Source: Prorocentrum cordatum (taxonomy: Eukaryota > Sar > Dinophyceae > Prorocentrales > Prorocentraceae). From it: DNA of 64,000 nt. Below, piece by piece: positions 10,613 through 21,396 of this stretch; position 1 is the first letter of the stretch; each line of letters starts with the position of its first letter. Location of the stretch: contig CAUYUJ010009557.1 of assembly GCA_963575745.1 (NCBI GenBank), positions 771,005-835,004 on the forward strand, written 5' to 3'. Under the pieces are notes generated by a model that saw nothing but the letters and a program-made list of their open reading frames with translations, had not been told where the DNA came from and did not search any database. The translations under genes and the position numbers were made by a program.

Positions 10613-10727
10613 TCCAAATACGTTCTGAGCACAACAATTATCCCAGCGCGACCCTACCTAGGAGTTGGAGCCTCTAGGAAAGCAACATTGGTAGGAGCGG
10701 TAAACGCCGTCCTCCTCCTTCTCCTCA

Positions 10728-11622
<895 letters not shown>

Positions 11623-11666
11623 GTTCGTGTCGTGCCGACTTCGGCGTTGGTCTCTGACACCACGGA

Positions 11667-11762
11667 GATCGTTCAATTTTGAACGATCGGCCGTCCCAGA
11701 AACATCAGATCGTTCCACATCGACCGATTCTGGGTCGCCAGCGGCGTTCAACATTGAACGCC
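11667..11762. repeat. Twin perfect palindromes between TAG tracts
   Basis: GATCGTTCAA, TT, TTGAACGATC (11667-11688) and GGCGTTCAA, CA, TTGAACGCC (11743-11762) are perfect stems with two-base loops sharing the core GTTCAA..TTGAAC. They sit about 55 bp apart in a non-repetitive island between two TAG tracts. Confidence 0.7.
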
Positions 11763-11809
11763 AACGGCGGGGTCGCCGCCGGTCGACACGGCAAGAACCT
11801 ACCGTACTC

Positions 11810-11842
11810 GTAGTAGTAGTAATAGTAGTAGTAGTAGTAGTG

Positions 11843-11876
<34 letters not shown>

Positions 11877-11912
11877 AAGTAGTAGTGGTAGTCGTCGTCG
11901 TAGTAGTAGCGC
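11810..11912 (+). repeat. TAG microsatellite, second tract
   Basis: A shorter continuation of the same triplet after the palindrome island. Confidence 0.85.
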
Positions 11913-11999
11913 CAGAACCGCCGACGCCACGCCGTGAGTGTAGCAGCAGCAGAAGCAAGCAGCAAGTTGTCGAGACAGCAGCAGCAATAGTGGATGCTG

Positions 12000-12462
12000 T
12001 GCTGCGCTATGCTATGTTATGCTATGCTGCGCTATGCTATGCTATGCTATGACATGATATGCCGCGCTATGCTGTGCTATGATATGCTATGCTATGCTGC
12101 GCTGTGTTATGCTAAACTGAGCTAAGCTAAGCTAAGCTATGATATGCTATGCTGCGTTATGTTATGCTATCATATGCTATGCTATGCTATACTGCGCTAT
12201 GATATGCGCTATGCCATGCGTTATGCTATGCTATGATATGCTATGCTATGCTAATGTTAATGCTATGCTTGGCTAATGCTACTGCTTTGCTACTGCTGCG
12301 CTAAGCTGAGCTAATATAAGCTAAGCTCAGCTAGGCCAGGCTAGGCTAGGCTAAGCTAAGCTAAGCAAGGCTAGGCTAGGCTAGGCTTTGCTAGGCTAAG
12401 CTAAGCTAAGTTAAGCTAGGCTAAGCTAAGATGAGATAAGCAACGCTAAGCTAAGGGGACGT
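12000..12462 (+). repeat. Pentanucleotide repeat GCTAT/GCTAA/GCTAG
   Basis: About 460 bp of five-base units, beginning as GCTAT (with ATGATATG variants), becoming GCTAA and then GCTAG, then GCTAA again. The zones suggest successive expansions of variant units. Confidence 0.9.
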
Positions 12463-12630
12463 AACTGGGGGAACCGCGGGGTGGATGCCGGGGGAACCGC
12501 CCAGGGCGATTTCCACTGCCCGGCCCCTTTAAGCTAAAAGAGTAAGGACCCTTCTATGCAGAGCCTGGGTAGGGAACAATGCGCTTAGAACATACACCGG
12601 ATGTAGTAACACAAGACAGTCCCAACCAGA

Positions 12631-12680
12631 ATTGTTCTAAGAACATGTCGTGTAAACCTCAAGAGGTTCTTAGAACATTG
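12631..12680. repeat. Inverted repeat ATTGTTCTAAGAACATG / GTTCTTAGAACATTG
   Basis: Two nearly identical self-palindromic blocks lie 15 bases apart. On the minus strand the left block reads CACGACATGTTCTTAGAACA, which matches CACGACATGTTCCTAGAACA on + at 14627-14646. The gag remnant therefore lies between two inverted copies of this sequence. Confidence 0.5.
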
Positions 12681-12699
12681 CTTGGTAGGCCAATGGAGG

Positions 12700-13960
12700 C
12701 TCCGCCTCTGCTTGACCATCGGCTACCCCAGCGGGCGGCGCAGTGGCCGGCTCACTGGCTCCCTCCGGAGGCAGCCTGGCGGAGTCAGCCCCGCCAACCC
12801 TGACGGCCGCGGAGCTCAGGGACATGGTTTCCGAAGCTGTGGGACCTGGAGCTCTTCAGCCCCCGAGTACGGCAACGAGGGAGACAAGGGACGTCGTCAA
12901 CGTCTGGACCACCGGCGAGGACCCTTGGAAGAGGGGACGGCTGAACGAGCAGTCCAGAGGTCGCTCCGATGCAGCAGGAGACAGTTGGGGCCGTCAAGAC
13001 TGGTGGCTTGGCAGTGGCAACGACGGCTCGAGCGACGGCGCCAGCCGCGTGACCTGGGGCGCCAGCGGCGGCTGGAGCAGCAGCGGCTGGGGCGGCACCT
13101 GGGACAGCGGCGGCGGAGAGGATGGTCTCGAGGAGACTTCAGTGACCCTCCCCCGTGGCCAGGCCAGAGCCACTAGAGGCAGAGGAAGCGGCAGGCGATG
13201 GATCACCAACACGGATGTACAGACCTGGAGATGGTCAGAAAAGTGAACAAAATTGTTCAGATACAGTTTCCTAGCCAAGTTTAAGGACACCAGTGACTAC
13301 GAAGTGGCCTCCGACGGATGGCTCGAGGAGCTGTTGCCCAGAATGGACATGATGGTCGGCCAGCGCGAGGGAGATGGACTGAGACTTGCAGGAAGTCGAG
13401 CCTTTTTTTGAAGTGGCTCGCAAACAGAAAGAATCCTTTACCCAGCTCGTAAACCAGCGTGAGGCACAACGTCTCGAGGCAGACGGACAAGGCCTGTAGA
13501 CGTCAAGCAAATTGGAAAGCCTTCCCTTGGAAGAGGGCGCAAGACTTACCGGTCAGGGCACGCAGCATCTTCGAACTCGCTTACCCAGGGACGCCTCGAT
13601 TTCGATAGCGTGACGTGAGCTCTCAGACAGACGGACGCAACCAGCAACGAGTGTCTTCTCACAGGGAAGTCGAATCCTGGAGCCATGTTAGCATCGTCTT
13701 CTGAGGGCCGCGAGCCTGAATGCGATTTGAGTGCAGTAGGCCAATCGTCTCCTCCCTCTGTCCCAACTCCCAGACGGTTCGACGCTGGTGACCAGGCCCG
13801 TGAAGGAGGACAGCTACCTCGACGAAGGCGACGGCGAGGACCCTCGGCATCGACTGGGAGCAGGCGGAGGAAGTACTCTCGATGACCGAGGCTCGCAGCA
13901 ACCATAACTGCAAGCAAAACAAGGATCTAAAGCGCGCTGAAAAGCGCGATCGTGAGTAAT
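12700..13960 (+). pseudogene. Decayed Gag-like ORF of a copia-type retroelement
   Basis: A protein-like frame from about 12714 to 13246 contains LTAAELRDMVSEAVGPG and a Trp/Gly/Ser-rich tract (GWSSSGWGGTWDSGGGEDGL), has no ATG and stops at 13244-13246. After a frame change it resumes at about 13263 as FLAKFKDTSDYEVASDGWLE and LLPRMDMMVGQREGDGLRL. A 7-T run (13403-13409) then causes another shift into EVARKQKESFTQLVNQREAQ. Farther on, DWEQAEEVLSMTEARSNHNC (about 13855-13920) is again protein-like in a new frame. Gag-like assignment rests on composition, on remembered similarity to dinoflagellate copia Gag regions, and on the RNase H remnant downstream at 15490-16156. At least three frame breaks make it non-functional. 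Confidence 0.5.
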
Positions 13961-14341
13961 TTGGCGCTCGGCCAAGGTTGACTCGGGCAGGCCTCGGCCG
14001 CCTCGATCGACCTCATCCTAAGGAGCCCCCACAGCACGTACGCGCCCGACCATGTACATGAACGCGGTCCCTCGATCCGCGAGACTGGCCGCGCGATACG
14101 AACACTCGCGAAATCCGTACTCTCGAAACCGACGTGGATTCATGTACGTGTACGTCCTTTTCGCTGCCGATCATCTCCTGCAGGCGGAGGCCGTGATCGA
14201 CCAGATCGGTGGCGAGGTCGGTAGAAGGTAGAAGTCGAGGCGGCGGCAATGGCGGCGGCCAACCCTCCCAAACAAAGAACGACCGATGAAAATGACGCGC
14301 CGCATAATCTGCCACAGAAAGAACACCTGGAAGATAGAAAG
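13961..14341. other. No gene; weak inverted repeat
   Basis: CATGTACATGAACGCGG near 14050 is partly mirrored by GGATTCATGTACGTG near 14135. No coding remnant is recognised, although this is where the middle of a copia polyprotein would be expected. Confidence 0.35.
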
Positions 14342-14566
14342 CCCCAACCGTGACAAGGCCGGGGCACGGAGCGGACAAGAGAACGACCAAGGCGAAGCCA
14401 AGACGAGGATACATTCGGGTGGGGATAATCTGGCATATTAGAGAATCGGCGGTTCTGGAACATGTCTCGGGCGAAACGGCCTTCTCAGAGCGTTCTGGAA
14501 CGCTCTGGGTCCTAGCCCCATCCGGAAAAGGCCCAAACCGTGACACGGTTTGGGCACGGGGCGGAC
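14342..14566 (+). repeat. Dispersed repeat R2, copy 2, with internal duplication
   Basis: 14384-14512 matches R2 copy 1 at 3962-4104. It is bracketed by two similar blocks, CCCAACCGTGACAAGGCCGG (14344-14363) and CCAAACCGTGACACGGTTTG (14533-14552), each followed by GGCACGG(A/G)GCGGACAA. Confidence 0.6.
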
Positions 14567-14592
14567 AAACAAAAACGTGCAAACAAATGCGC

Positions 14593-14650
14593 AAAGACCG
14601 ACCGTTTTGGCGTTCCTATAGGTCTTGCACGACATGTTCCTAGAACAAAC
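14593..14650 (+). repeat. Dispersed repeat R3, copy 3
   Basis: AAAGACCGACCGTTTTGGCG then TTCCTATAGGTCTTGCACGA aligns with copies at 8034 and 10553. It continues into CATGTTCCTAGAACAA, which is inverted at 12631-12655. Confidence 0.6.
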
Positions 14651-15489
14651 AAGCTTCTAGAAACAAAAACAACTTGTTCCGTTTAAACAACCGTGGCAAG
14701 CCTTCGGAGGGTGTTCCGTGACGCACTCGAGGGCGCAGGCCGTCAGGCGGTTGCTACACTGCACTCGTCTACTCTTTCTTGATCAAGGCAACTCGCCTGA
14801 CGATCTGCTTCTCGATGGGCTGGTGGGAATACTTTTGATCGCGACCGCGAGCGGACACCCGCACGGCGTCGTAAGGTCGACTGGTGGGAATACTTGTTCG
14901 GTCGCGGACGCGCGACAACGGTCTGGCGGCGAGAGGCAAAGTCCGGGGCATGCGGCACGAAGCGAATTTGCGAACACCGCCGCCACGTTGGCAAGCCGGT
15001 TCGCACCAGCACAACAAGTTCGCAGTTGCACATGCGCAGAACAAAATGAACTAAATTCACAAGCCAACGCACATAGGCGCCGCAGTGTGAAACGAAGTAG
15101 ACAGGCGGCAGAGTGTGCAAATGCAGCGGAGTGAATCGACGGCGCCAAACTCCAGGCCACCGGCCCAGCTGGTTGGGAAACTTGGGAAGCCAGGCAGAGG
15201 GCGGTGGAAAACACGAGGCAACGCGAGCGCGGAAGGCCGAACCACTCAGCGCTCAGTCCTCAGAATCCTCCGCCCAGCCGGGGGGGGCCAGAAAACTGGT
15301 GGGAATACGCGAAGCGTCAGTATTCAACTGTGTTGGACGAGGCGCAAGGCCCGAGGTGGCCGGCGTGGCCAGCATTCTGGCTAACCGCCCAAAGGCGGCC
15401 AGAACTGGAGACGTGATGATAGCGAATAAGTTGACACGGCGCTTGCGTACATCAACGCAACAGCGTCTTGTTGTCTGATCTTCCGACCC
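14651..15489. other. No gene recognised
   Basis: GC-rich sequence with the phrase CTGGTGGGAATAC at about 14820, 14881 and 15297. Overlapping frames on both strands show no consistent protein signal. Confidence 0.4.
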
Positions 15490-16156
15490 ATACAAGATGG
15501 CCTTGATCTCGTCAACGAGGAGATCAACGACGACCAGGGCCCTCCCAAAGATCCGACCCAGGGAGCCTAGATGGTCCTGGCGGCCGACCAGGAGGTCATC
15601 GACAATCGACGAGTCCGTCAAGGCACCAGCACTCGGCAGGATAAGCGCAATACTCTGGCGCAGGTCCCCTGGAGAGGCCCACTACTCTCGCCGGGGAGAC
15701 ACAAGCTCCATCCTCTGCAATCATAACCAAGGTAGAGTACCTGCAGGTGGTGTACAGGGACGTGGTGTGCCGGGGCGTGGACGTTCCAGGCTACCGTCGG
15801 GCCGATGGCCCCTTCGCCACCATACTCCGGCGAGGCTGCTCCCCCGGGGGCCGAGAGCACCAGGAACACGCAACTGGCGCAGAATCAATCTACGACACCG
15901 CGCACACAGAATGCAACGCCGGAGCCCGAGATCGACGGACGGCCCTTGACCTGGCCACCATCTGCAAGAGCCTCGGAAAGGCCCCGGGGCCACGTTGAGG
16001 TGGACCTCTCACGGGCTTATGCCTGTAGACCCTTTAACCAAGGAGGACGTGACGAAGTGCAACGCTGCACTTCTTGACCTGATGGTCCAGGGTACGCTCT
16101 TTCTCATTGACGAGGGTTCCGAAATAGAACGCCGACGGAAAGATCCCGATCTCTAG
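15490..16156 (+). pseudogene. Copia-type RNase H / polyprotein C-terminus remnant
   Basis: From about 15718 a frame reads VEYLQVVYRDVVCRGVDVPG, then ESIYDTAHTECNAGARDRRT and ALDLATICKSLGKA, matching the layout of the RNase H end of dinoflagellate Ty1/copia polyproteins (a DAKSLYD-like segment and a DRRTA.DLA segment). After a frameshift near 15981-15991 it continues as TLRWTSHGLMPVDPLTKEDV and TKCNAALLDLMVQGTLFLID, ending RRRKDPDL with TAG at 16154-16156. The DPLTK box is the counterpart of the usual LAD.LTK motif after RNase H. Family assignment is from remembered motifs. The sequence upstream to 15490 is probably more decayed polyprotein. Confidence 0.6.
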
Positions 16157-16504
16157 AACCGCTTCCAGTCGACATCTAGGCAAATCCTGTCCCAAGAATC
16201 ACACCTTGTGTCCTGGGCGCGATTCCGGGAGCCCGAGTTCCAGGAGCAATCATCCCGCATCGTCAAGTGTGGTGGTGTGGCAAACAGCTCCTCTACCGTC
16301 CTAACATGTACCCCAGTCCAGCCTCGCCTTGCCAACCTATGTCCTGCAATAGTCGGATATCTGCTCTGCTCACGTCCGCTTTATAGTTTGCATCGTGGTT
16401 TGGGGAACATGCCTTGGCTGCAAAGAGGGAGACCGAACCTCAAAGGTCCAGTCTGCGCAGGCAAGCATGTTATCGGAACGGGTGACATGCCTAGGAGAGG
16501 TGAG
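16157..16504. other. No gene recognised
   Basis: Follows the copia remnant. It could include its 3' terminal repeat, but no matching 5' copy is seen near the gag remnant. Confidence 0.35.
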
Positions 16505-16635
16505 ACGAGTATTGCTGCACTCCTGTTTTCGCGCCCTACGTTTAGCGCTTATGAGTTGTTGAGGGACGCAGTGCATGTCCTTTTCGCACTCTGGCTCAAG
16601 GCTAAAACATATGCTTGCCTCTCCTGATGCCACAT
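16505..16635 (+). repeat. Dispersed repeat R4, copy 2
   Basis: Matches 9932-10066 in order. It contains GCACTCTGGCTCAAG (16586-16600), which resembles the spliced leader, but the corresponding R4 copy has GCACTCTGCCTCAATG, so the resemblance is judged coincidental. Confidence 0.55.
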
Positions 16636-17570
16636 TGGGCGTAGGTTTTCTGCCACATATTCGGTTGACTAAAAATGTTGAACAACCTTTGACACCCTCA
16701 CAACCCCACATCATGGCATGACAGATGCGGGCCCCGAGGGAAACGGTCTTGGATTTGGGGCCTTGGGGGCTTCACCCAAGACTGGCTCTCCATCCCGAAA
16801 CGATTTTTTAGCTGTGAGGGGCCCATGATGGGCGACAGGAGCACGAAACCGACGAATGGCAACAGCAGAGCATGGTGACGAGGCGGGTCAAAGAGTAGGA
16901 AGTCGGTCAGTGAGAACTTCATCCAGCCAGGACACGGGCGAGAGCCCTTATTATTGTGGATGCCGTGACAATAGACACCTTAACAATCCGATCGCTGAAT
17001 TGAACATGTGTTCAAAATGTAAGAATCATGTCCTAAACTATTCAAGGCCTATTCCTTTACAAGTTATGGGCATAGGTTGACCATTTGTGAGTAGACGTTC
17101 GGCACCTTCTCCCCGTCCGACGCTCTCCGTCGTCTTCGCCATCTCCCTCCTCCCAGTCCTCCCTCCTCGCCCTAATTCTCAATCCACCCCCAACGACAGC
17201 GGCGGCGTCAACAAACACGTCGACGTCGACGCCGACCATCACGAAGCCGTCGACGACGAAGGCGCCGACGTCGCCGAAGGCATCGAGATTGAGGCGGAAC
17301 GAGAATGACGTCATGACAGGATTGGCTCAAGATCAGAGTGAGGGGGCCGAACGGCCATTCATTGTCCCTGGGTGCATGGCTGCAGTGAGAATCCGTGGTG
17401 AGGATTCTGCTTGTTGCGTTGGTTGTTGCTGCTGCTGCTGGATACTCATTTCTAAAGAATAAGTATGGTTGATTTCCAGAAACGGTTACGCGCGCTCTCG
17501 CCTCGACGCCGGCTACATTTTCTCTGAAAACGAAGCTCCCGCTCGAGCGTTGGGACAACAAGGCTCCCGC
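16636..17570. other. No gene recognised
   Basis: Mixed-composition sequence. A 74-codon open frame at 17087-17308 is Asp/Val/Glu-rich and not convincing. ATTGGCTCAAG at 17322-17332 matches the end of the spliced leader over ten bases but precedes no coding region. Confidence 0.4.
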
Positions 17571-17790
17571 TCGATACTTCCTCACAATTAACCCCGAGAC
17601 ACCCTGGCCAGAGAGGCCCCCGAACTCAGGAACGGCGCTTTCGCTCGAGACTTCCTCGCAAGTCAATTAAGTTGGTGGAGGCGCGGCCACGACGACACTC
17701 TCGATACTTCCTCACGATTTACTCCGAAAACCCCTGGCCAAGAAAGCCCCCGAACTCAGGAATGGCGCTCTCGCTCGACTTCTTCGCACT
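17571..17790 (+). repeat. 130-bp tandem duplication
   Basis: TCGATACTTCCTCAC...CCCTGGCCA..GA.AGCCCCCGAACTCAGGAA(C/T)GGCGCT at 17571-17660 recurs at 17701-17790, offset exactly 130 bp. A third, weaker start lies near 17535. Confidence 0.7.
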
Positions 17791-17844
17791 TCAGTCAGTG
17801 GCCGACAAGGAAGAGCTTCCCCTCGAACGGGGGGGCAATCGAAG

Positions 17845-18605
17845 ACGAAGTGCGCGGGTATCGACGGTTGGGGTATACGGAGTGCAAGACACGCGTGCCA
17901 GTAAGAGCGAACAGTCTTAAAATGATTGCTGTTGTTGCTGCTGCTGTTGTTGTTGTTGTTGAACTCTCACTTCTGAAAGTCCCCTCTCCTGCCTCCTCCC
18001 TCCCTCGTTCTTTTTCTCTCGCTCTCTCTCTGCCCCCTCTCTCTCTCTCTCTTTCTCTACCTCTCTTATCTGTTTTGTGTTCTCTCTCTCTCTCTGTCTC
18101 TCTCCCCCTGCCTCTAATCAACCGCCCCCCTCTTCGCTCCTTCTCTCCTGGCGGTTCCCCTCTTCCTTCGTCCCTCCCCCTCCCTTCCGCCCACTCTCCC
18201 TCGTTCTCCCCCTCCTCTTTTTCCAGGGCCCACACCAATTCCAATGGCGGGCTCATGCACGCCCACGAAGGATTTTCCGCCCGTTCAGGTTTGCCCGCCT
18301 CTCTAAGCCCGCCGCCCACCGCAAAGAGAAAGAATGCCCCAAAGGGGGTGTGATCGAAAACAAAAAGGGCGGGTATCGAGGGTGTGGGAAACTCGTTTTG
18401 AATGACACACGGGCAGGTAAGAGCGAACAGTCTTATAATGATTGGTGTTCGTGTTGGTGTTGGTGTTGGTGTTGGTGTTGGTGTTGGTGTTGTTGTTGTT
18501 GTTGTTGGTGTTGTTGTTGTTGTTGTTATTGGTGCTGTTGTTGTTGTGGTTGTTATTGTCGTTGTCGTTGTCGTTGTTGTTGTTGTGGTTGTTGTTTTTG
18601 TTGTT
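17845..18605 (+). repeat. R5 pair ending in TTG microsatellites
   Basis: GCGGGTATCGA(C)GG.TG.GG...GGCA(A)GTAAGAGCGAACAGTCTTA(A/T)AATGATTG occurs at about 17855-17932 and 18370-18444. Each copy is followed directly by a TTG/TGC tract. Between the copies is a TC-rich tract (17985-18235) and unassigned sequence. A microsatellite-tailed element is plausible. Confidence 0.6.
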
Positions 18606-18609
18606 TGTT

Positions 18610-18895
18610 GTCGTTCCCCCCGCGACCACCCCGCGACCCACCCCGCGACCCACCCCGCGACCCAACCCGCGACCCACCCCGCGACCCAACCACGACCCAA
18701 CCCGCGAGACCCCCCGCGACCCACCCCGCGACCCACCGGCGACCCACCCGCGTCACACCAACGACCCACCCCGCGACCCGCCCGCGACCCACCCGCGACC
18801 TATCCGCGACCCACCCGCGACCCACCCGCGACCCACTTGCGACCCACCCGCGACACACCCCGCGACCCACGACCCACCCGCAACCGATCCACATA
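18610..18895 (+). repeat. CCCGCGACCCA minisatellite
   Basis: About 25 units of 10-12 bp (CGCGACCCACC variants). The Arg/Asp/Pro- and Gly/Trp/Val-rich frames are shadows. Confidence 0.9.
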
Positions 18896-19679
18896 AATTG
18901 AAGAAAAAAAGTGGCGCCTGCGGCGGGCTCGTTGTATAATTTGTGGCACTTTTGCGCCTGCGGCGGGCTTCTCCAGTCTCGCAGACTGCCGACGTCCCCA
19001 CTGCCCCCTCACTTTTATCCGCATCAGCGGGGTGCTACGTACGCTTCATATCTAGCGAGCCTCGTTTTCCGCAGCCCCTGCGAAATGTCAGGAAATCTGG
19101 GAAATCGTGCAAATCCTGGAACTCAGCATTATCGTGCCCTCTTGCTGCTCCGAGAGGTGGCGTTGAAGGCGCCAGCGACGTCGTCGGTGACAGCGCCGTC
19201 GACGTCGTCGACGCCGCCTCGAAGGGCGGCCAACTCCGAATCGCGGACTCGGGCCAGATCGGCGTGCGTGCCTGATCGGGCCCGGGGAGGGCGAGATGAA
19301 GGGCGGGCCCAGATCTCCGGCACGTGTCACGTTGCTCCCATCGCACTTACGGACCAACACCCAGAAACAAGTTCGAGCACCCCGGGAAGCATGGAAACAG
19401 TGTCGAGCGAGTATCGCCTCCCAGAGGCCGACACGTGAAACCCCTCCTGTTTCGGTACTTTTTTGGTGCTCAAAACTCTTTCTGGCAGTTCAGGCTAAAG
19501 TAGGTTGGAACATCACAAGACACGTGGTGATCTTTGTCACAACGTGGACTCCCGAAGGTATGGACCCCTTCCCTGGGACTAGCTATCTCAGCTATCCTTC
19601 CTGAGTCGTTTTGGGGCGGTCACTGGGCCCAAGTCGCGAGAGTGGCGACGAGCATCCCAAGGGCCCGAAAGGCTCACAT
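18896..19679. other. No gene recognised
   Basis: GCGCCTGCGGCGGGCT occurs twice, 40 bp apart (18914 and 18954). The remainder has unconvincing open frames on both strands. Confidence 0.4.
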
Positions 19680-20240
19680 GGCCGGAACTGGTACCTCGGC
19701 GGCGAACCCAGGGGGGAAGCGAGAGGGGGCAGGCCTTCCCGGAAGGCGGCGTGGGGCTTCTCAGAAGCCCTCGCCGCATGCCGAGAAGCCTCGTGAGCCT
19801 GCTCTAGAAGAAAAACAAGAACGCCATAAATATAAACTCTTGGCGCTACGCGCGGATTTCTTGGGTCTGCGTTGGACCGCGCCAGGGGCGGCGCCGGAGG
19901 CGCCGCCTGGGGGGCCCAGCGCGGATCCAAGAAAAACGCGCGGAGCGCCAAAAGATTATGCTTGTGGCGTTGTTTCTCCCTCGATGCTCCGAAGCTCCGG
20001 ACGGCTCCTGAGCAGGCGCGGGGGGCTTCTGAGACGCCCCACCGCCTTCGGAGAAGGCCTGTCCCTCCTCCTCCTCCTCCTCCTCCTCCTCCTCCTCCTC
20101 CTCCTCCTCCTCCTCCTCCTCCCCCTCTCCCTGCCCCTCCTCCTCCTGCTCCTGCTCCTCCTTCGGAGAAGGCCTGTCCCCTCTCGCTCTCCCCCTGGGC
20201 TCGCCGCCGAGACACCGGGGCCCGCCGGCCGCGCCAGGAA
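19680..20240. mobile_element. Long foldback element, about 0.56 kb
   Basis: The outer arm CCTCGGCGGCGAACCCAGGG (from 19692) continues through GCGAGAGGGGGCAGGCCTTC and is mirrored by GAAGGCCTGTCCCCTCTCGC...CCCTGGGCTCGCCGCCGAG ending about 20213. Inner parts also pair (GCGCGGATTTCTTGG / CCAAGAAAAACGCGC, about 19850-19940), with the fold centre near 19895. A CTC tract (20066-20160) interrupts the right arm. No coding sequence. Similar pieces appear at 21590-21690. Confidence 0.6.
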
Positions 20241-20373
20241 GCACAACTCAGGGTCGGCCAAGAGGGGGGCGTCGGAGGGAGCGGCGCAAATCCTGGCCGG
20301 CGGCATGTGCACGGCCCAGGGGGGGGGGGGCCAGGGACGTTGTCAAACAAGAAGAGGCGCCATAAAATCTGAG

Positions 20374-20402
20374 GAAATATCATGGCCCACGCCATGATTT
20401 CC
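20374..20402. repeat. Small palindrome GGAAATATCATGGC / GCCATGATTTCC
   Basis: Near-perfect stem with a CCAC loop. Confidence 0.5.
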
Positions 20403-21219
20403 ACCCCCCTAGTCATCACCCCCCTCTTTGCCGCTTCCGAACAAAGACGCCACGCAAAAGATCGGATCGGGTCGGGCTGGCCAAGATCGCCACCAGATCG
20501 ATCGGATCGAAGCCCTGGGGGGCCGCTCTGTCTTCGGGACATGCCTCGGATCTGCGGCGACCGTTCGGGCCGATCTCGGCACCCCCGGAGCGCCCTCGGC
20601 GAGACGCAGCTGCCGGAACGAGGCGAGTAAACCTTCAGGCGCGGCCAGAATAAGTCCGAAACCGCCTGCAAACATCGCCATTGGAGGGGACGAAAGCAGG
20701 TACCATGACCAAGACTGCACACGAAACGTCGTGTCGATCTTGATCGGCATCGATCTTGGTCAGCATCAATCCGTGGACCTTCCTCGCGAGAGGGCGTTGG
20801 CCGGCATGGACCATGACCGAGGTCGGCACCCACAAGATCCCGCGACATCTTCAGAGGCCCCCCTGGTCCCCGCGCTTCTTCCATCGAGGCATCGGAACGG
20901 GCAGGTCGGATCCATGAGGATGCACGGGCCCACAAGCACACGCGAATAAATGGACACAAACCAAAGGATTCGCCATACCTTCGGGGTGCTCGTCTCCCCC
21001 CCCACTTCCCATATTTCCCAAGCCTTTTCCGAGGAGTCGACGATCAAGTGTGCCTGTCATTGTTTCCCCTCCACGAAACGACCCCGCACCGGCGCGTGGG
21101 CAGCCTGTAGCCGCCCTGGCCCGCGCCGCTCCGTGGCGCGCCGCCGCCGCCCGCGCCCGGCCGGTGCCGCAGCTGCTCCCGGAGGAGGGGGCGTCGCAGG
21201 AGAGCGCCTGGGGGGTGAC
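20403..21219. other. No gene recognised
   Basis: GC-rich, with unconvincing overlapping frames. No repeat partner is clear apart from a weak match to 8993 near 20592. Confidence 0.4.
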
Positions 21220-21221
21220 TA

Positions 21222-21394
21222 CAGTCAACCAGCATAGTAAGGATGCGCGATAAGGGTGCAAGGGCCTTCGACGCCCAGTTCGGAGCTTTTCGAGCGGGGC
21301 GCGGCCAGCGAGAGCGGCGAAGGATGGAACGAGGAGGCAAGGATGCAAGGGTACCCTTGGGAAGGTTGCCCATCCTTATTATATGGGTTGACTG
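21222..21394. mobile_element. Tc1/mariner-like MITE with TA target duplication
   Basis: The element begins CAGTCAACC..ATA.TAAGGATG and ends with its inverted complement CATCCTTA.TAT..GGTTGACTG; about 20 of 24 terminal positions match. It is bounded on both sides by TA (21220-21221 and 21395-21396), the target duplication typical of Tc1/mariner transposons, and CAGT is a common terminus of that superfamily. At 173 bp with no ORF, it must be non-autonomous. Confidence 0.75.
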
Positions 21395-21396
21395 TA

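Noticed and set aside
16586-16600. Spliced-leader-like GCACTCTGGCTCAAG
   Set aside because: It is part of dispersed repeat R4, whose other copy diverges at the diagnostic bases, and no ORF follows.
17087-17308. 73-codon ORF
   Set aside because: Asp/Val/Glu-rich end arises from GTCGAC repeats; no other support.
17321-17332. Spliced-leader-like ATTGGCTCAAG
   Set aside because: Only ten terminal bases match and no coding region lies downstream.
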